The translations under genes were made by a program, and so were the position numbers. Below, one piece after another: positions 29,258-37,859 of a stretch of 44,650 nucleotides of DNA (the stretch's first letter is position 1; each line of letters opens with the position of its first letter). The stretch is from Ewingella americana (GTDB taxonomy: Bacteria > Pseudomonadota > Gammaproteobacteria > Enterobacterales > Enterobacteriaceae), in contig NZ_RCZD01000022.1 in assembly GCF_006438725.1 (NCBI RefSeq), positions 300 through 44,949 on the forward strand, given 5' to 3'. The notes beneath the pieces were generated by a model. That model had not been told where the DNA came from. It saw only the letters and a list, made by a program, of their open reading frames with translations, and ran no database searches.

Positions 29258-30055
29258 TCAGGCCAGCAATTCCGCGCAGTGCGGTTTATCGTGGGCAATA
29301 TTCAACAACTGGCACACTGTGCCACACAGCTCAGTTTGCAACGGTTCAGCCTGTTGCAGGCTGAACGCGGAACCAAACACAAACAGCGGCACCTGCCGCT
29401 CTTCCGGCAAAATACCGCCGTGGCTGCGGTCATCATTCATGCCGTGATCGGCGGTAACAATCACCTGATAACCTGCCGCTAACCAGTCGCCCAAAAAGTG
29501 CGACAGAATACCGTCGGCCACCCGGGCTTTGTTGCGGTACTGCGAGGTAGAGAGGCCAAACTTGTGGCCGGCATCGTCGATGTTCATCGGATGGATGAGC
29601 AGAAAATCCGGATCGTGGCGACGGCGCAGGCTTTCGGCGTCATCAAACAGGTGTGAGTCGGGGTAGCTGTCGTCGTAATAGAAGTGACCGTGCTGAATCG
29701 GCAGCGTTTCATCGCTGGTGTGTCGATCACGTGGTGGGTCAAACGGCGTGCGGTTATACAGTTCGCTGACCCAATGATACGCCGCAGCAGCGGTGGTCAG
29801 CCCGGCAGCGCGGGCATAATGAAAGATGCTGCGCTGCGTTGACAGCCGGTCAACATTGTTATGCACAATGCCACTCTCGACCGGCGTGACGCCGGTGAGA
29901 ATGCATTCGTACAAAGGTCGCGACAGCGAAGGCAATTCGCATTCCAGTTGATACAAGCGGCCGCGTCCAGCAGCGCACTGTGCCTGTAAATACCCCATTG
30001 CATCGCGGGCGACCTGATAATTCAGGCCGTCCAGTACCACCAGAATGCTTTTCAT
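29258..30055 (-). CDS. alkaline-phosphatase-superfamily hydrolase (phosphodiesterase/phosphonate hydrolase-like)
   Basis: A 265-aa protein without signal peptide, so cytoplasmic. It has the metal-ligand pattern of nucleotide pyrophosphatase/phosphodiesterase and phosphonoacetate hydrolase (PhnA): Asp9 in VVLDGLN, a nucleophile in PSLSRPLYECILTG, HPMNIDDAGHKFG (Asp160/161, His164), TADHGMND (Asp203, His204), and His212 in SHGG as probable last ligand. By alignment to the NPP motif ending in TG, the nucleophile position is Ser45, where NPP and PhnA carry Thr. It is short for the superfamily. It sits between the binding protein and permease genes of an importer, so it probably hydrolyses the imported organophosphorus compound. 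Substrate unknown. ATG 30055 is preferred over the TTG before it. Confidence 0.8.
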   Translation of the reverse strand: MKSILVVLDGLNYQVARDAMGYLQAQCAAGRGRLYQLECELPSLSRPLYECILTGVTPVESGIVHNNVDRLSTQRSIFHYARAAGLTTAAAAYHWVSELYNRTPFDPPRDRHTSDETLPIQHGHFYYDDSYPDSHLFDDAESLRRRHDPDFLLIHPMNIDDAGHKFGLSTSQYRNKARVADGILSHFLGDWLAAGYQVIVTADHGMNDDRSHGGILPEERQVPLFVFGSAFSLQQAEPLQTELCGTVCQLLNIAHDKPHCAELLA

Positions 30056-30088
30056 CAACGCTTTGCCTTTATGACTTAATTTCAGCGG

Positions 30089-31147
30089 TTATTGCTGCAT
30101 GTTGATCATGACGTTTTCCTGCCACAGACGCGGCAGCGTTTTGGCGCTCTTATCCCACGCGGCCGGGTCGGCAATCGGATGGGCATTTTTATACTCGCTC
30201 GATGGCAGCAGTTTGGCTTTTACGTCATCAGGTAAGGTGATGTGATCGGCACGGATTGGGCGGGCATAGCCGCGCGCCAGGTTGATCTGCCCCGCATCAG
30301 AGAAGATATATTCACGCGCCAGTTTGGCGGCGTTCGGGTTTTTACCAAATTTATTGATGATGGTGGTATAGCCAGACGTGATGGTGCCATCAGAAGGGAT
30401 CACGACGTCGAAACGTGTTTTGTCGATTTTGTCGCGATAGCTCAGACCGTTGAAGTCCCAGACCACACCGACCTGCACTTCACCTTTCTCAAGAGAGGCG
30501 ATAACTGGGTTAGTCAGACTCAGACGCCCGGCTTTCGCCAGTTTACCGAAATATTCCAGACCCGGTTTTAGGTTGGTTTCATTGCCGCCCATCGCATACG
30601 TCGCGGCCAGCACGCCGTTGGCCGCCTGCGCTGCGGTGCTGACGTCACCGATGGTCACTTTGTAGTTGCCTTTCAGCAATTCAGCCCAGCTGTGCGGCTC
30701 ATCTTTAACCTGAGACTTGTCGATAATGAACGCAATGGTTCCCGTGTAAGCAAGCGCCCACATACCATCTTTGTCTTTTGCCCAGTCTGGTACCTGATCC
30801 CAGGTCGTTGGTTTATAGGGCTGGGTCACGCCTTTCTGGACAGCAACCGGCCCGAAAGCAGCACCGACATCCCCGATATCCGCACTGGCATTGTCTTTTT
30901 CAGCCAAAAATTTAGCGATTTCCTGCGCCGAACTCATATCGGTATCGCTGTGTTTCAAGCCGTATTTGGTGCTCAGATCACTCCAGGTCCCTTTCCAGTT
31001 CGCCCAGTCATCAGGCATACCCACACTGTTAACCGTTCCTTCGGCTTGTGCAGCCTTAATGAGTTCAGCAGGAGGCTCAGCAGCAAAAGCCGCAGAGGTT
31101 GAAAGAACGAGCGCGCTGGTTAACACAGAAGCGAACAACTGTTTCAT
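30089..31147 (-). CDS. periplasmic substrate-binding protein of the organophosphorus-type ABC importer
   Basis: A 352-aa type II periplasmic binding protein with signal peptide (cleavage near AFA-AEPP, about residue 22). Conserved family segments are LIKAAQAEGTVNSVGMPDDW, an ADIGDVGAAFG loop, WALAYTGTIAFIIDKS and VGVVWDFNGLSYRD. It belongs to the PotD/FbpA/YdcS/PhnS-type cluster but does not look like Salmonella PhnS as I recall it. Ligand unknown. ATG 31147 has GGAG eight bases upstream; the longer frame would run over the operator. First gene of a leftward operon. Confidence 0.88.
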   Translation of the reverse strand: MKQLFASVLTSALVLSTSAAFAAEPPAELIKAAQAEGTVNSVGMPDDWANWKGTWSDLSTKYGLKHSDTDMSSAQEIAKFLAEKDNASADIGDVGAAFGPVAVQKGVTQPYKPTTWDQVPDWAKDKDGMWALAYTGTIAFIIDKSQVKDEPHSWAELLKGNYKVTIGDVSTAAQAANGVLAATYAMGGNETNLKPGLEYFGKLAKAGRLSLTNPVIASLEKGEVQVGVVWDFNGLSYRDKIDKTRFDVVIPSDGTITSGYTTIINKFGKNPNAAKLAREYIFSDAGQINLARGYARPIRADHITLPDDVKAKLLPSSEYKNAHPIADPAAWDKSAKTLPRLWQENVMINMQQ

Positions 31148-31178
31148 AACGGATGCTCCAGATGGTAGGGTGTGAGAG

Positions 31179-31196
31179 TGCTGGTCTAGTCCAGCA
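31179..31196. promoter_or_regulatory. palindromic operator of the GntR/UTRA regulator
   Basis: TGCTGGTCTAGTCCAGCA has 6-bp perfect arms. The core TGGTCTAGTCCA is one base from TGGTCTAGACCA, the site known for UTRA-domain GntR regulators such as DasR and NagR. It lies 32-49 bases upstream of the binding-protein start, just downstream of the predicted promoter, where a repressor would block transcription. Confidence 0.65.
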
Positions 31197-31207
31197 AGAA
31201 CCAAGCC

Positions 31208-31241
31208 AATCTAACGATCAATTGTGATAATTATATTACAG
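31208..31241 (-). promoter_or_regulatory. candidate PhoB-dependent promoter of the organophosphorus operon
   Basis: On the minus strand CTGTAAT-ATAA-TTATCAC (31224-31241) matches the Pho box heptamers CTGTCAT/CTGTCAC at 11 of 14 positions with the correct 4-base spacer. TAGATT follows after 10 bases (31208-31213) as -10. The same geometry is seen at psiE in this window. The region is AT-rich, so a chance match is possible; a TATAAT inside the box is an alternative -10. Confidence 0.4.
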
Positions 31242-31349
31242 TGCGAAAAACCAGCATTTTTAAGTATCAGGCTGTTAACAAGCGCACACTAATTCAGCAC
31301 AAGATCACCGTAGTGGTGCAAAAACGCACTGCAATGAGGCCTGTGACCT

Positions 31350-32060
31350 ATGAGCGAAGCCCTGACTACCGTGGCCGTGATTTGCCTGACACTGAGTGAA
31401 AAAATTGCCGCTGGCGCTTTCTCTAACGAGGGTCGTCTACCGTCTGAACGTCAGTTGAGTGAGCAATTTTCCACCACGCGCATTACGCTGCGTGAAGCGC
31501 TGAGTCAGCTTGAAGGACAAGGTTTGATTTATCGCGAAGTGCGGCGCGGCTGGTTTGTGTCGCCACCCCGAATTGTCTATAACCCGCTGCAACGCAGCCA
31601 CTTTCATGCCATGGCGCGGGAACAGGGGCGCAGTGCCCAAACACAAGTGATTGATGCTTCGGCGCTGACCGCCAGCGATGCCATATGCTGCAAGCTGGCG
31701 CTACCGCCAAAAAGTGAGGTCTATCGCATCCGCCGTTTACGTTACATCGACGGCCGACCGGTGTTATATGTTGAGCACTACCTCAACCCACACTTCTTCC
31801 CGAACATCCTCAGTGCCGACCTGACGCAATCGCTGACTGACCTCTATTCCTCTCAGTACGGCGTGAGTTATGGACGAGTACGTTTCGATATGCTGCCGAC
31901 GCGCCTGCCTGAGCAAGCCTCCAGTGCATTAAAAGTCGCACCAGGCAGCCCGGCGCTGTTCATCACCCGAACTAACCGTGATCAGCACGACCGGGTGATT
32001 GATTGTGATCTGGAATATTGGCGCTATGACGCGTTACATATTGATGTGGAAGTGAGTTGA
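31350..32060 (+). CDS. GntR-family regulator with UTRA domain, PhnR-like
   Basis: A 236-aa HutC-type regulator. The N-terminal winged helix contains LPSERQLSEQFSTTRITLREAL and LIYREVRRGWFV; the C-terminal UTRA effector domain spans about 80-235. It resembles Salmonella PhnR, regulator of 2-aminoethylphosphonate uptake, as I remember it, including RRGWFV, FHxxxREQGR, the DQHDRVIDCDLEYWRYDALHI end and the TxLPEQA stretch. It is divergent from the binding-protein gene and very probably controls it through the palindrome at 31179-31196. GAGG lies ten bases before ATG 31350. Confidence 0.85.
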   Translation: MSEALTTVAVICLTLSEKIAAGAFSNEGRLPSERQLSEQFSTTRITLREALSQLEGQGLIYREVRRGWFVSPPRIVYNPLQRSHFHAMAREQGRSAQTQVIDASALTASDAICCKLALPPKSEVYRIRRLRYIDGRPVLYVEHYLNPHFFPNILSADLTQSLTDLYSSQYGVSYGRVRFDMLPTRLPEQASSALKVAPGSPALFITRTNRDQHDRVIDCDLEYWRYDALHIDVEVS

Positions 32061-32085
32061 TGGCGGGGAGATGCTGTAAATAAGA

Positions 32086-32114
32086 TTAAAAAGGCCTCTG
32101 TTTGCAGAGGCCTT
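32086..32114 (-). terminator. metH terminator
   Basis: AAGGCCTCTG-TTTG-CAGAGGCCTT is a 10-bp perfect stem. The minus strand continues TTTTTAATC, fitting metH; the regulator gene converges from the other side. Confidence 0.9.
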
Positions 32115-32160
32115 AAAGTGAAAACTCACATCGAGTCAGTTCGAAGGATGATGGTTATTT

Positions 32161-35100
32161 TTAGTCGGCGTCATACCCAAGGTTAGGTGCCAGCCAGCGT
32201 TCCACTTCAGAGATCGGCATATTTTTACGTGCCGCATAGTCTTCCACCTGATCGCGTTGTATTTGCGCTACAGCGAAGTATTTGCTGTCAGGGTGACTGA
32301 AGTACCAACCTGAAACGGCTGCACCCGGCCACATCGCGAACGATTCAGTCAGTTGCATACCGGTGTTGGTTTCCACATCCAGTAGTTTCCAGATCTCGCC
32401 TTTTTCCGTGTGTTCCGGGCAGGCTGGGTAGCCTGGTGCAGGGCGGATACCCTGATAATTTTCGCGGATCAGCTCATCATTACTCAGATTCTCATTGGCA
32501 GCAAAACCCCAGTACACCTTGCGCACACGCTCATGCAGATATTCCGCAAAAGCTTCTGCGAGACGATCCGACAGGGCTTTAATCATGATTTTGTTGTAGT
32601 CATCATGCTGCTTGTCGTAGGCCTCGGCCAAAGCGTCCTCTTCCAGACCTCCGGTAACCGCAAACGCGCCCATGTAATCCTTTTTACCACTGGATTTCGG
32701 TGCCACGAAATCAGCCAGACAATAGTTGGCAAAATCGGTTTTTTCCGTTTGCTGACGCAGATGATGACTGACCACCAGCACCTCATCACGTCGCTCATCG
32801 CTATAGATTTCGATATCATCACCCACGCGGTTCGCCGGGAACAAACCGACCACACCACGCGGGTTCAGTAATTTCTCATCTGAAAGTTTGTCGAGCAATT
32901 CATTGGCATCCTGGAAGACACGCTTGGCCTCTTCGCCGACCACTTCATCCTCCAAAATACGCGGATATTTCCCGGCCAGTGACCAGGTCATAAAGAACGG
33001 CGTCCAGTCGATGTAGTTGCGCAGGGTTTCGATACTGGCTTCCACCTTTTGTACGCCCAATCGATGGGCAACAGGCGGTGTGTAACTCTCCCAGTCGATG
33101 CTGGTGGCATTGTCACGAGCGACTTCCAGACTGACCGGCGGCGTGCGGGGTTTCTTACGGGCATGTTGAATGCGAACAGTTTCGTACTCTTTCCGGGTAC
33201 GCTCGATGAAGGCATCCCGCTGGGTATCCGACAGCAACGCGGACACCACGCCCACGGACCGCGAGGCGTTCTGTACATAGGTGGTGGAGCCGCTATAGTT
33301 CTGCTCTATCTTCACCGCCGTATGCGCCTTGGAGGTAGTGGCTCCGCCAATCAGCAACGGAATAGTGAACCCACGGCGCTGCATCTCTTTGGCAACGTTA
33401 ACCATTTCGTCGAGAGACGGGGTGATCAACCCAGAAAGCCCGATAATATCGACCTTTTCTTCAATCGCCGTTTTAAGAATTTTATCAGTGGGTACCATGA
33501 CACCCAGATCGATAATTTCGTAGTTATTACACTGCAACACTACGCCCACAATATTTTTACCGATGTCATGCACATCGCCCTTCACGGTCGCCAGCAGAAT
33601 TTTACCGTTGGTTTTTCCTTTCTCTTTGCTGGCTTCGATGTAAGGTTCCAGGTAGGCCACTGCCTGTTTCATCACACGGGCCGATTTCACCACCTGCGGC
33701 AGGAACATTTTACCCTCGCCAAACAGGTCGCCGACAACGTTCATGCCGTCCATCAGTGGGCCCTCAATCACTTCTATAGGCCGTGCGCAGAGCTGGCGAA
33801 CCTCTTCGGTATCCAGTTCAATAAATTCAGTGATCCCTTTCACCAGGGAATATTGCAGGCGCTTTCGTACTTCCCAGCCACGCCATTCTGCCTGCTGTTT
33901 ATTGGCTTCGCCGTCATCTTTGCTACCGCGGTATTTTTCCGCGATATCCAATAGACGTTCGGTGCCGTCATCCCGACGGTTGAGGATCACGTCTTCAACG
34001 GCGTCACGGAGTTCTGCCGAAAGGTCATCGTAGATAGCCAACTGACCCGCGTTGACGATACCCATGTCCATGCCGCTGCGAATTGCGTGGTACAGGAATA
34101 CCGCGTGGATAGCTTCACGTACCGGATCGTTACCCCGGAAAGAGAACGACACGTTGGAGACACCACCGGAAATCAACGCATGCGGCAATTCGGACTTAAT
34201 ATCAGCGCAGGCTTCAATGAAATCCACAGCATAGTTGTTGTGTTCTTCAATACCGGTCGCCACGGCGAAAATATTGGGGTCAAAAATAATATCTTCAGGC
34301 GGGAAACCCACCTCTTCCGTCAGCAATTTGTAGGCACGGCGACAGATTTCAATTTTACGCGTCCGGGTATCAGCCTGACCCTGTTCGTCAAAAGCCATAA
34401 CGACCATTGCGGCACCATAGCGCCGAACTTTTCGGGCCTGCCGGAGGAAAGCCTCCTCTCCCTCTTTCATTGAAATCGAGTTAACGATGCCTTTGCCCTG
34501 AATGCACTTCAGGCCCTTTTCGATCACGTCCCATTTGGAGGAATCGATCATGATAGGCACACGGGCAATATCAGGCTCGCCAGCAACCAGATGAAGGAAG
34601 CGCACCATGGCTGCCTCAGCGTCGAGCATGCCTTCATCCATGTTGATATCGATGATTTGCGCGCCACTTTCCACCTGCTGACGTGCAACAGCCAGGGCTT
34701 CTATATATTTTTCTTCTTTTATCAGGCGTTTAAAACGGGCCGAGCCGGTGACATTGGTACGTTCACCCACGTTTACAAACAGGGTTTTGGCATCAATGGT
34801 TAATGGCTCAAGCCCGGCCAGACGGCAGGCAACAGGAATGTCCGGCAGCGCACGCGGGGCCACGCCCTCGACCACTTTGACTATTGCAGCAATGTGCGCA
34901 GGCGTCGTGCCACAACAGCCACCCACAATGTTCAGAAAACCGGAACGCGCCCATTCGCCGATGTGTTCAGCCATCTCTTTGGCTCCAAGATCGTATTCGC
35001 CAAAGGCATTCGGCAAGCCCGCATTCGGGTGGGCCGTGACATAGCACTCAGCGATACGTGAAAGCTCGGCCACGTATTGACGAAGTTCATCTGGCCCCAG

Positions 35101-35844
35101 CGCACAGTTCAGGCCGAAAGAAAGCGGTTTAACGTGGCGCAGAGAGTTATAGAACGCTTCGGTGGTTTGCCCGGAAAGTGTACGGCCTGAAGCATCGGTG
35201 ATCGTCCCGGAGACCATAACAGGCAGGACTATGCCCATGGCCTCGAATTCAGTTTCCACGGCAAATGTCGCGGCTTTGGCGTTGAGCGTATCGAAAACGG
35301 TTTCGATCATGATGAGATCCGCGCCACCTTCGATCAGTGCACGAGTAGATTCACGGTAGGCTTCAACAAGTTGATCAAAAGACACATTACGAAAGGCAGG
35401 ATCGTTGACATCAGGGGAGATCGAAGCCGTGCGGTTAGTCGGGCCAAGTACGCCAGCAACATAGCGCGGTTTTTCGGGCGTACGGGCGGTCCATTCATCA
35501 GCACAAATACGTGCCAGCCGCGCGGCTTCGTAGTTAATTTCGGCCGACAGCGACTCCATGTGGTAATCCGCCATGGCAATAGTGGTGGAGTTAAAGGTGT
35601 TGGTCTCAAGGATATCAGCGCCAGCTTCCAGATAGCCATTGTGGATCTCGGTGATCACTTCAGGCTTGGTCAGGACCAGGAGATCGTTGTTACCTTTGAG
35701 ATCGCTTTCCCAATCGGCAAAACGCTCGCCGCGGTAGTCTTCCTCTTCCAGACGGTAACTTTGGATCATTGTGCCCATGCCGCCGTCCAGTACCAAAATG
35801 CGCTGTGCTAACTGCTTACGTAGCGCCTCAACTTGATTCGTCAC
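32161..35844 (-). CDS. metH: cobalamin-dependent methionine synthase
   Basis: Transfers methyl from methyltetrahydrofolate via methylcobalamin to homocysteine. 1227 aa from GTG 35844, the E. coli length, and aligned residue for residue. Four modules are present: homocysteine domain with zinc ligands Cys247, Cys310 and Cys311 (GGCCGTTP); folate domain ([18 protein letters not shown]); cobalamin domain with [11 protein letters not shown]; and the AdoMet reactivation domain ([15 protein letters not shown]). A GTG two codons upstream is possible, but AGAGG is correctly spaced only for 35844. A functional MetH needs cobalamin, made or imported by the cell. Confidence 0.98.
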   Translation of the reverse strand: MTNQVEALRKQLAQRILVLDGGMGTMIQSYRLEEEDYRGERFADWESDLKGNNDLLVLTKPEVITEIHNGYLEAGADILETNTFNSTTIAMADYHMESLSAEINYEAARLARICADEWTARTPEKPRYVAGVLGPTNRTASISPDVNDPAFRNVSFDQLVEAYRESTRALIEGGADLIMIETVFDTLNAKAATFAVETEFEAMGIVLPVMVSGTITDASGRTLSGQTTEAFYNSLRHVKPLSFGLNCALGPDELRQYVAELSRIAECYVTAHPNAGLPNAFGEYDLGAKEMAEHIGEWARSGFLNIVGGCCGTTPAHIAAIVKVVEGVAPRALPDIPVACRLAGLEPLTIDAKTLFVNVGERTNVTGSARFKRLIKEEKYIEALAVARQQVESGAQIIDINMDEGMLDAEAAMVRFLHLVAGEPDIARVPIMIDSSKWDVIEKGLKCIQGKGIVNSISMKEGEEAFLRQARKVRRYGAAMVVMAFDEQGQADTRTRKIEICRRAYKLLTEEVGFPPEDIIFDPNIFAVATGIEEHNNYAVDFIEACADIKSELPHALISGGVSNVSFSFRGNDPVREAIHAVFLYHAIRSGMDMGIVNAGQLAIYDDLSAELRDAVEDVILNRRDDGTERLLDIAEKYRGSKDDGEANKQQAEWRGWEVRKRLQYSLVKGITEFIELDTEEVRQLCARPIEVIEGPLMDGMNVVGDLFGEGKMFLPQVVKSARVMKQAVAYLEPYIEASKEKGKTNGKILLATVKGDVHDIGKNIVGVVLQCNNYEIIDLGVMVPTDKILKTAIEEKVDIIGLSGLITPSLDEMVNVAKEMQRRGFTIPLLIGGATTSKAHTAVKIEQNYSGSTTYVQNASRSVGVVSALLSDTQRDAFIERTRKEYETVRIQHARKKPRTPPVSLEVARDNATSIDWESYTPPVAHRLGVQKVEASIETLRNYIDWTPFFMTWSLAGKYPRILEDEVVGEEAKRVFQDANELLDKLSDEKLLNPRGVVGLFPANRVGDDIEIYSDERRDEVLVVSHHLRQQTEKTDFANYCLADFVAPKSSGKKDYMGAFAVTGGLEEDALAEAYDKQHDDYNKIMIKALSDRLAEAFAEYLHERVRKVYWGFAANENLSNDELIRENYQGIRPAPGYPACPEHTEKGEIWKLLDVETNTGMQLTESFAMWPGAAVSGWYFSHPDSKYFAVAQIQRDQVEDYAARKNMPISEVERWLAPNLGYDAD

Positions 35845-35950
35845 TCTCACCTCTTCACCTGTCTCTCACCACCGGCAAACCCAAAGCACAAGCCGGAAAT
35901 CATGGTCAACATCCTAGCATACCTTGGTTCGCCGAAAGCTCAGGCTAACG

Positions 35951-35963
35951 TGAGACTTTTTCA
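35951..35963. promoter_or_regulatory. candidate MetR box of metH
   Basis: TGAGACTTTTTCA matches the MetR consensus TGAANNTNNTTCA at all but one specified base, about 107 bases upstream of the metH start. MetR activates metH in E. coli. Confidence 0.4.
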
Positions 35964-36041
35964 ATTCGGGAATACATCCCGCAATCTGAATGCAACACAT
36001 CGGATGAGCGAAAAGGCCAGTTGCGATCCATACTGTAAAAA

Positions 36042-36056
36042 CGAAAATGAATTCCA
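36042..36056 (+). promoter_or_regulatory. candidate IclR autoregulatory operator
   Basis: CGAAAATGAATTCCA matches the E. coli iclR self-operator TGGAAATGATTTCCA at 12 of 15 positions, 50 bases upstream of the iclR start. A TTGCGA -35-like hexamer lies at 36021-36026. Confidence 0.45.
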
Positions 36057-36106
36057 AAAAAATGTTTATTCGGCGCTAATTTGCGCATCTCATAAGGAAA
36101 AGGCCC

Positions 36107-36946
36107 ATGGCAACGTCCGCTTCGACCCCGGCCAAACGCGTTAAGAAAACTAAAATCGCTGCCACGTCTGGCGGTGCTGCCACCGGGCAGGTGCAATCCC
36201 TGACCCGTGGCCTGAAATTATTGGAGTACATCGCTGAAGCACAGGGTAGCGTCGCACTGACGGACCTGGCACAGCAGGCGGGCCTGCCCAATTCGACGAC
36301 ACATCGCTTACTGAGCACCATGCAGCAGCAGGGGTTTGTGCGTCAGGTGGGGGATTTGGGGTTATGGACTATCGGTTCCCACGCGTTTGTCGTAGGCAGC
36401 AGCTTCCTACAAAGCCGCAACTTGCTGGCCATGGTGCACCCGATGCTGCGACGTTTAATGGAGGAGTCAGGTGAAACAGTTAATCTGGCGGTGCTGGATC
36501 ACAGCGATTATCAAGCGATCATCATCGATCAGGTACAATGCAATGCGTTGATGCGCATGTCGGCCCCGATTGGGGGCAAGTTACCAATGCATGCTTCGGG
36601 TGCTGGTAAAGCGTTTCTTTCCACGTTGCCGGAAGAGAGATTGGTCAAATTGCTGCATAAAATTGGTTTGCACAGCTATACGCCGCTGACACGAACTTCG
36701 CCGGTAAACCTGAAGCAGGAACTGGCCGAAACCCGTAAACGGGGTTATGCCTTTGATGATGAAGAACATGCGCTGGGACTGCGCTGTGTCGCGACCTGCA
36801 TCTACGACGAGCATAACGATGCCTATGCGGCAATTTCAATTTCCGGCCCGGTTTCACGCATTACCGATGACCGCGTCACTGAATTGGGCGCACTGGTGAT
36901 CCATGCAGCAAAAGAAATCACTCAAGCGTATGGTGGTACGCGATAA
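36107..36946 (+). CDS. iclR: acetate operon repressor IclR
   Basis: Represses the aceBAK glyoxylate operon; glyoxylate and pyruvate modulate it. 279 aa with a low-complexity Lys/Ala/Thr-rich start (1-27), a winged helix (QSLTRGLKLLEYIAEAQGSV; AGLPNSTTHRLLSTMQQQGF) and a GAF-like effector domain (GETVNLAVLD, LPMHASGAGKAFLS, DDEEHALGLRCVA, AISISGPVSR). AAGGA precedes ATG 36107. It is divergent from metH, as in E. coli. Its target aceB carries a well-preserved IclR operator in this window. Confidence 0.97.
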   Translation: MATSASTPAKRVKKTKIAATSGGAATGQVQSLTRGLKLLEYIAEAQGSVALTDLAQQAGLPNSTTHRLLSTMQQQGFVRQVGDLGLWTIGSHAFVVGSSFLQSRNLLAMVHPMLRRLMEESGETVNLAVLDHSDYQAIIIDQVQCNALMRMSAPIGGKLPMHASGAGKAFLSTLPEERLVKLLHKIGLHSYTPLTRTSPVNLKQELAETRKRGYAFDDEEHALGLRCVATCIYDEHNDAYAAISISGPVSRITDDRVTELGALVIHAAKEITQAYGGTR

Positions 36947-37098
36947 TATTTGTGGCATAAATATAAATTTTATTATTACAGTGATGAATCATGATTAATT
37001 AAGTTATTTATCGTTGATTCTCGCATTAAATGTGCAAACGAATGAATCTATACTGGTATGCTTTTACAGCTATATACATTATTTTATAAGGATATAAC

Positions 37099-37848
37099 TT
37101 GCTAAACCAGAAAGAGTTAAAATTATTAGAAACTTATTTTTCATCTGGGCTAACTCGAGAAAAACTGGAGATATTAAAACACCATAATTCGATGAAGCAG
37201 GCATTAACTCCATTAGGGCTGAAACTGGAAGCGCCGCAGACTCCAGCCTCACAAAATAAAATATTTACTATACAGCGCACAGCGACGGGCCATTACTTGA
37301 TATCATCAATTAATGGTAACGCGAATTCGACGCCCGAAGTCAATGGGCGTTTCTTATTTGTCATATTATTTAGCGATCCTGCACGTATTTATTGCGGCAA
37401 AGCTTATGCTCCTATCAATCGATTTATTTCAGGAGATAGTTCTGGGGCTAAACGACCAGAAAGTCATTCTATAAACATGGGGAATGTATTTTCGTCAAAT
37501 GGTCGGTTCGAGGTTGAAGGACACACTTCTCTAACAAAATGCCAGGATGTGCTTTTTGCCGGAGATCTGCTTTTTCGCTGTGGGGTTTTACTCTCATGGA
37601 CAAATGCCAGCGGGCACTATCAGCCCATGCCAGCACTACGTCATACAAATTTATACCCTAATATTAAGCGTCTTCTTCCTGAAAACCTTTTTCAGGAATA
37701 TGATTTTGAGCGCCTAAGCGTTGGCTCTGCACCTTCAGGTTCTGGGCGTTTCAACAGTTCATGTAGCAGCTCGAACTTTTCAAGTTTCTCTTCGTTCGGC
37801 TTCAACAATAGCAGAGATCCAAGTATTAATGAGTTCGGTGATTCGTAG
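37099..37848 (+). CDS. uncharacterised protein, AT-rich gene with Ser-rich tail
   Basis: A 249-aa protein I cannot assign. No signal peptide or membrane segment is evident. The start is TTG 37099 with AGGAT seven bases before it. Residues about 50-205 look like a compact domain with RIYCGKAYAPINRF, GHTSLTKCQDVLFAGDLLFRCG and WTNASGHYQPMPALRH followed by LYPNIKRLLPENLFQEY. The GHSSL..AG..F..G.L..WTNxSGHYxP pattern reminds me of a domain seen in putative effector or toxin-associated proteins, but I could not check this. The tail (about 208-240) is rich in Ser, Phe, Gly and Asn. Base composition is clearly more AT-rich than in its neighbours, suggesting transfer. It lies between iclR and aceK, where E. 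coli has arpA, and its stop is 11 bases from the aceK stop. Confidence 0.75.
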   Translation: MLNQKELKLLETYFSSGLTREKLEILKHHNSMKQALTPLGLKLEAPQTPASQNKIFTIQRTATGHYLISSINGNANSTPEVNGRFLFVILFSDPARIYCGKAYAPINRFISGDSSGAKRPESHSINMGNVFSSNGRFEVEGHTSLTKCQDVLFAGDLLFRCGVLLSWTNASGHYQPMPALRHTNLYPNIKRLLPENLFQEYDFERLSVGSAPSGSGRFNSSCSSSNFSSFSSFGFNNSRDPSINEFGDS

Positions 37849-37859
37849 TTCTGTATATC

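Noticed and set aside
30089-31147. Naming the binding protein phnS
   Set aside because: Although regulator and ABC subunits resemble the phn system, the binding protein does not look like Salmonella PhnS, and no phnW or phnX is present.
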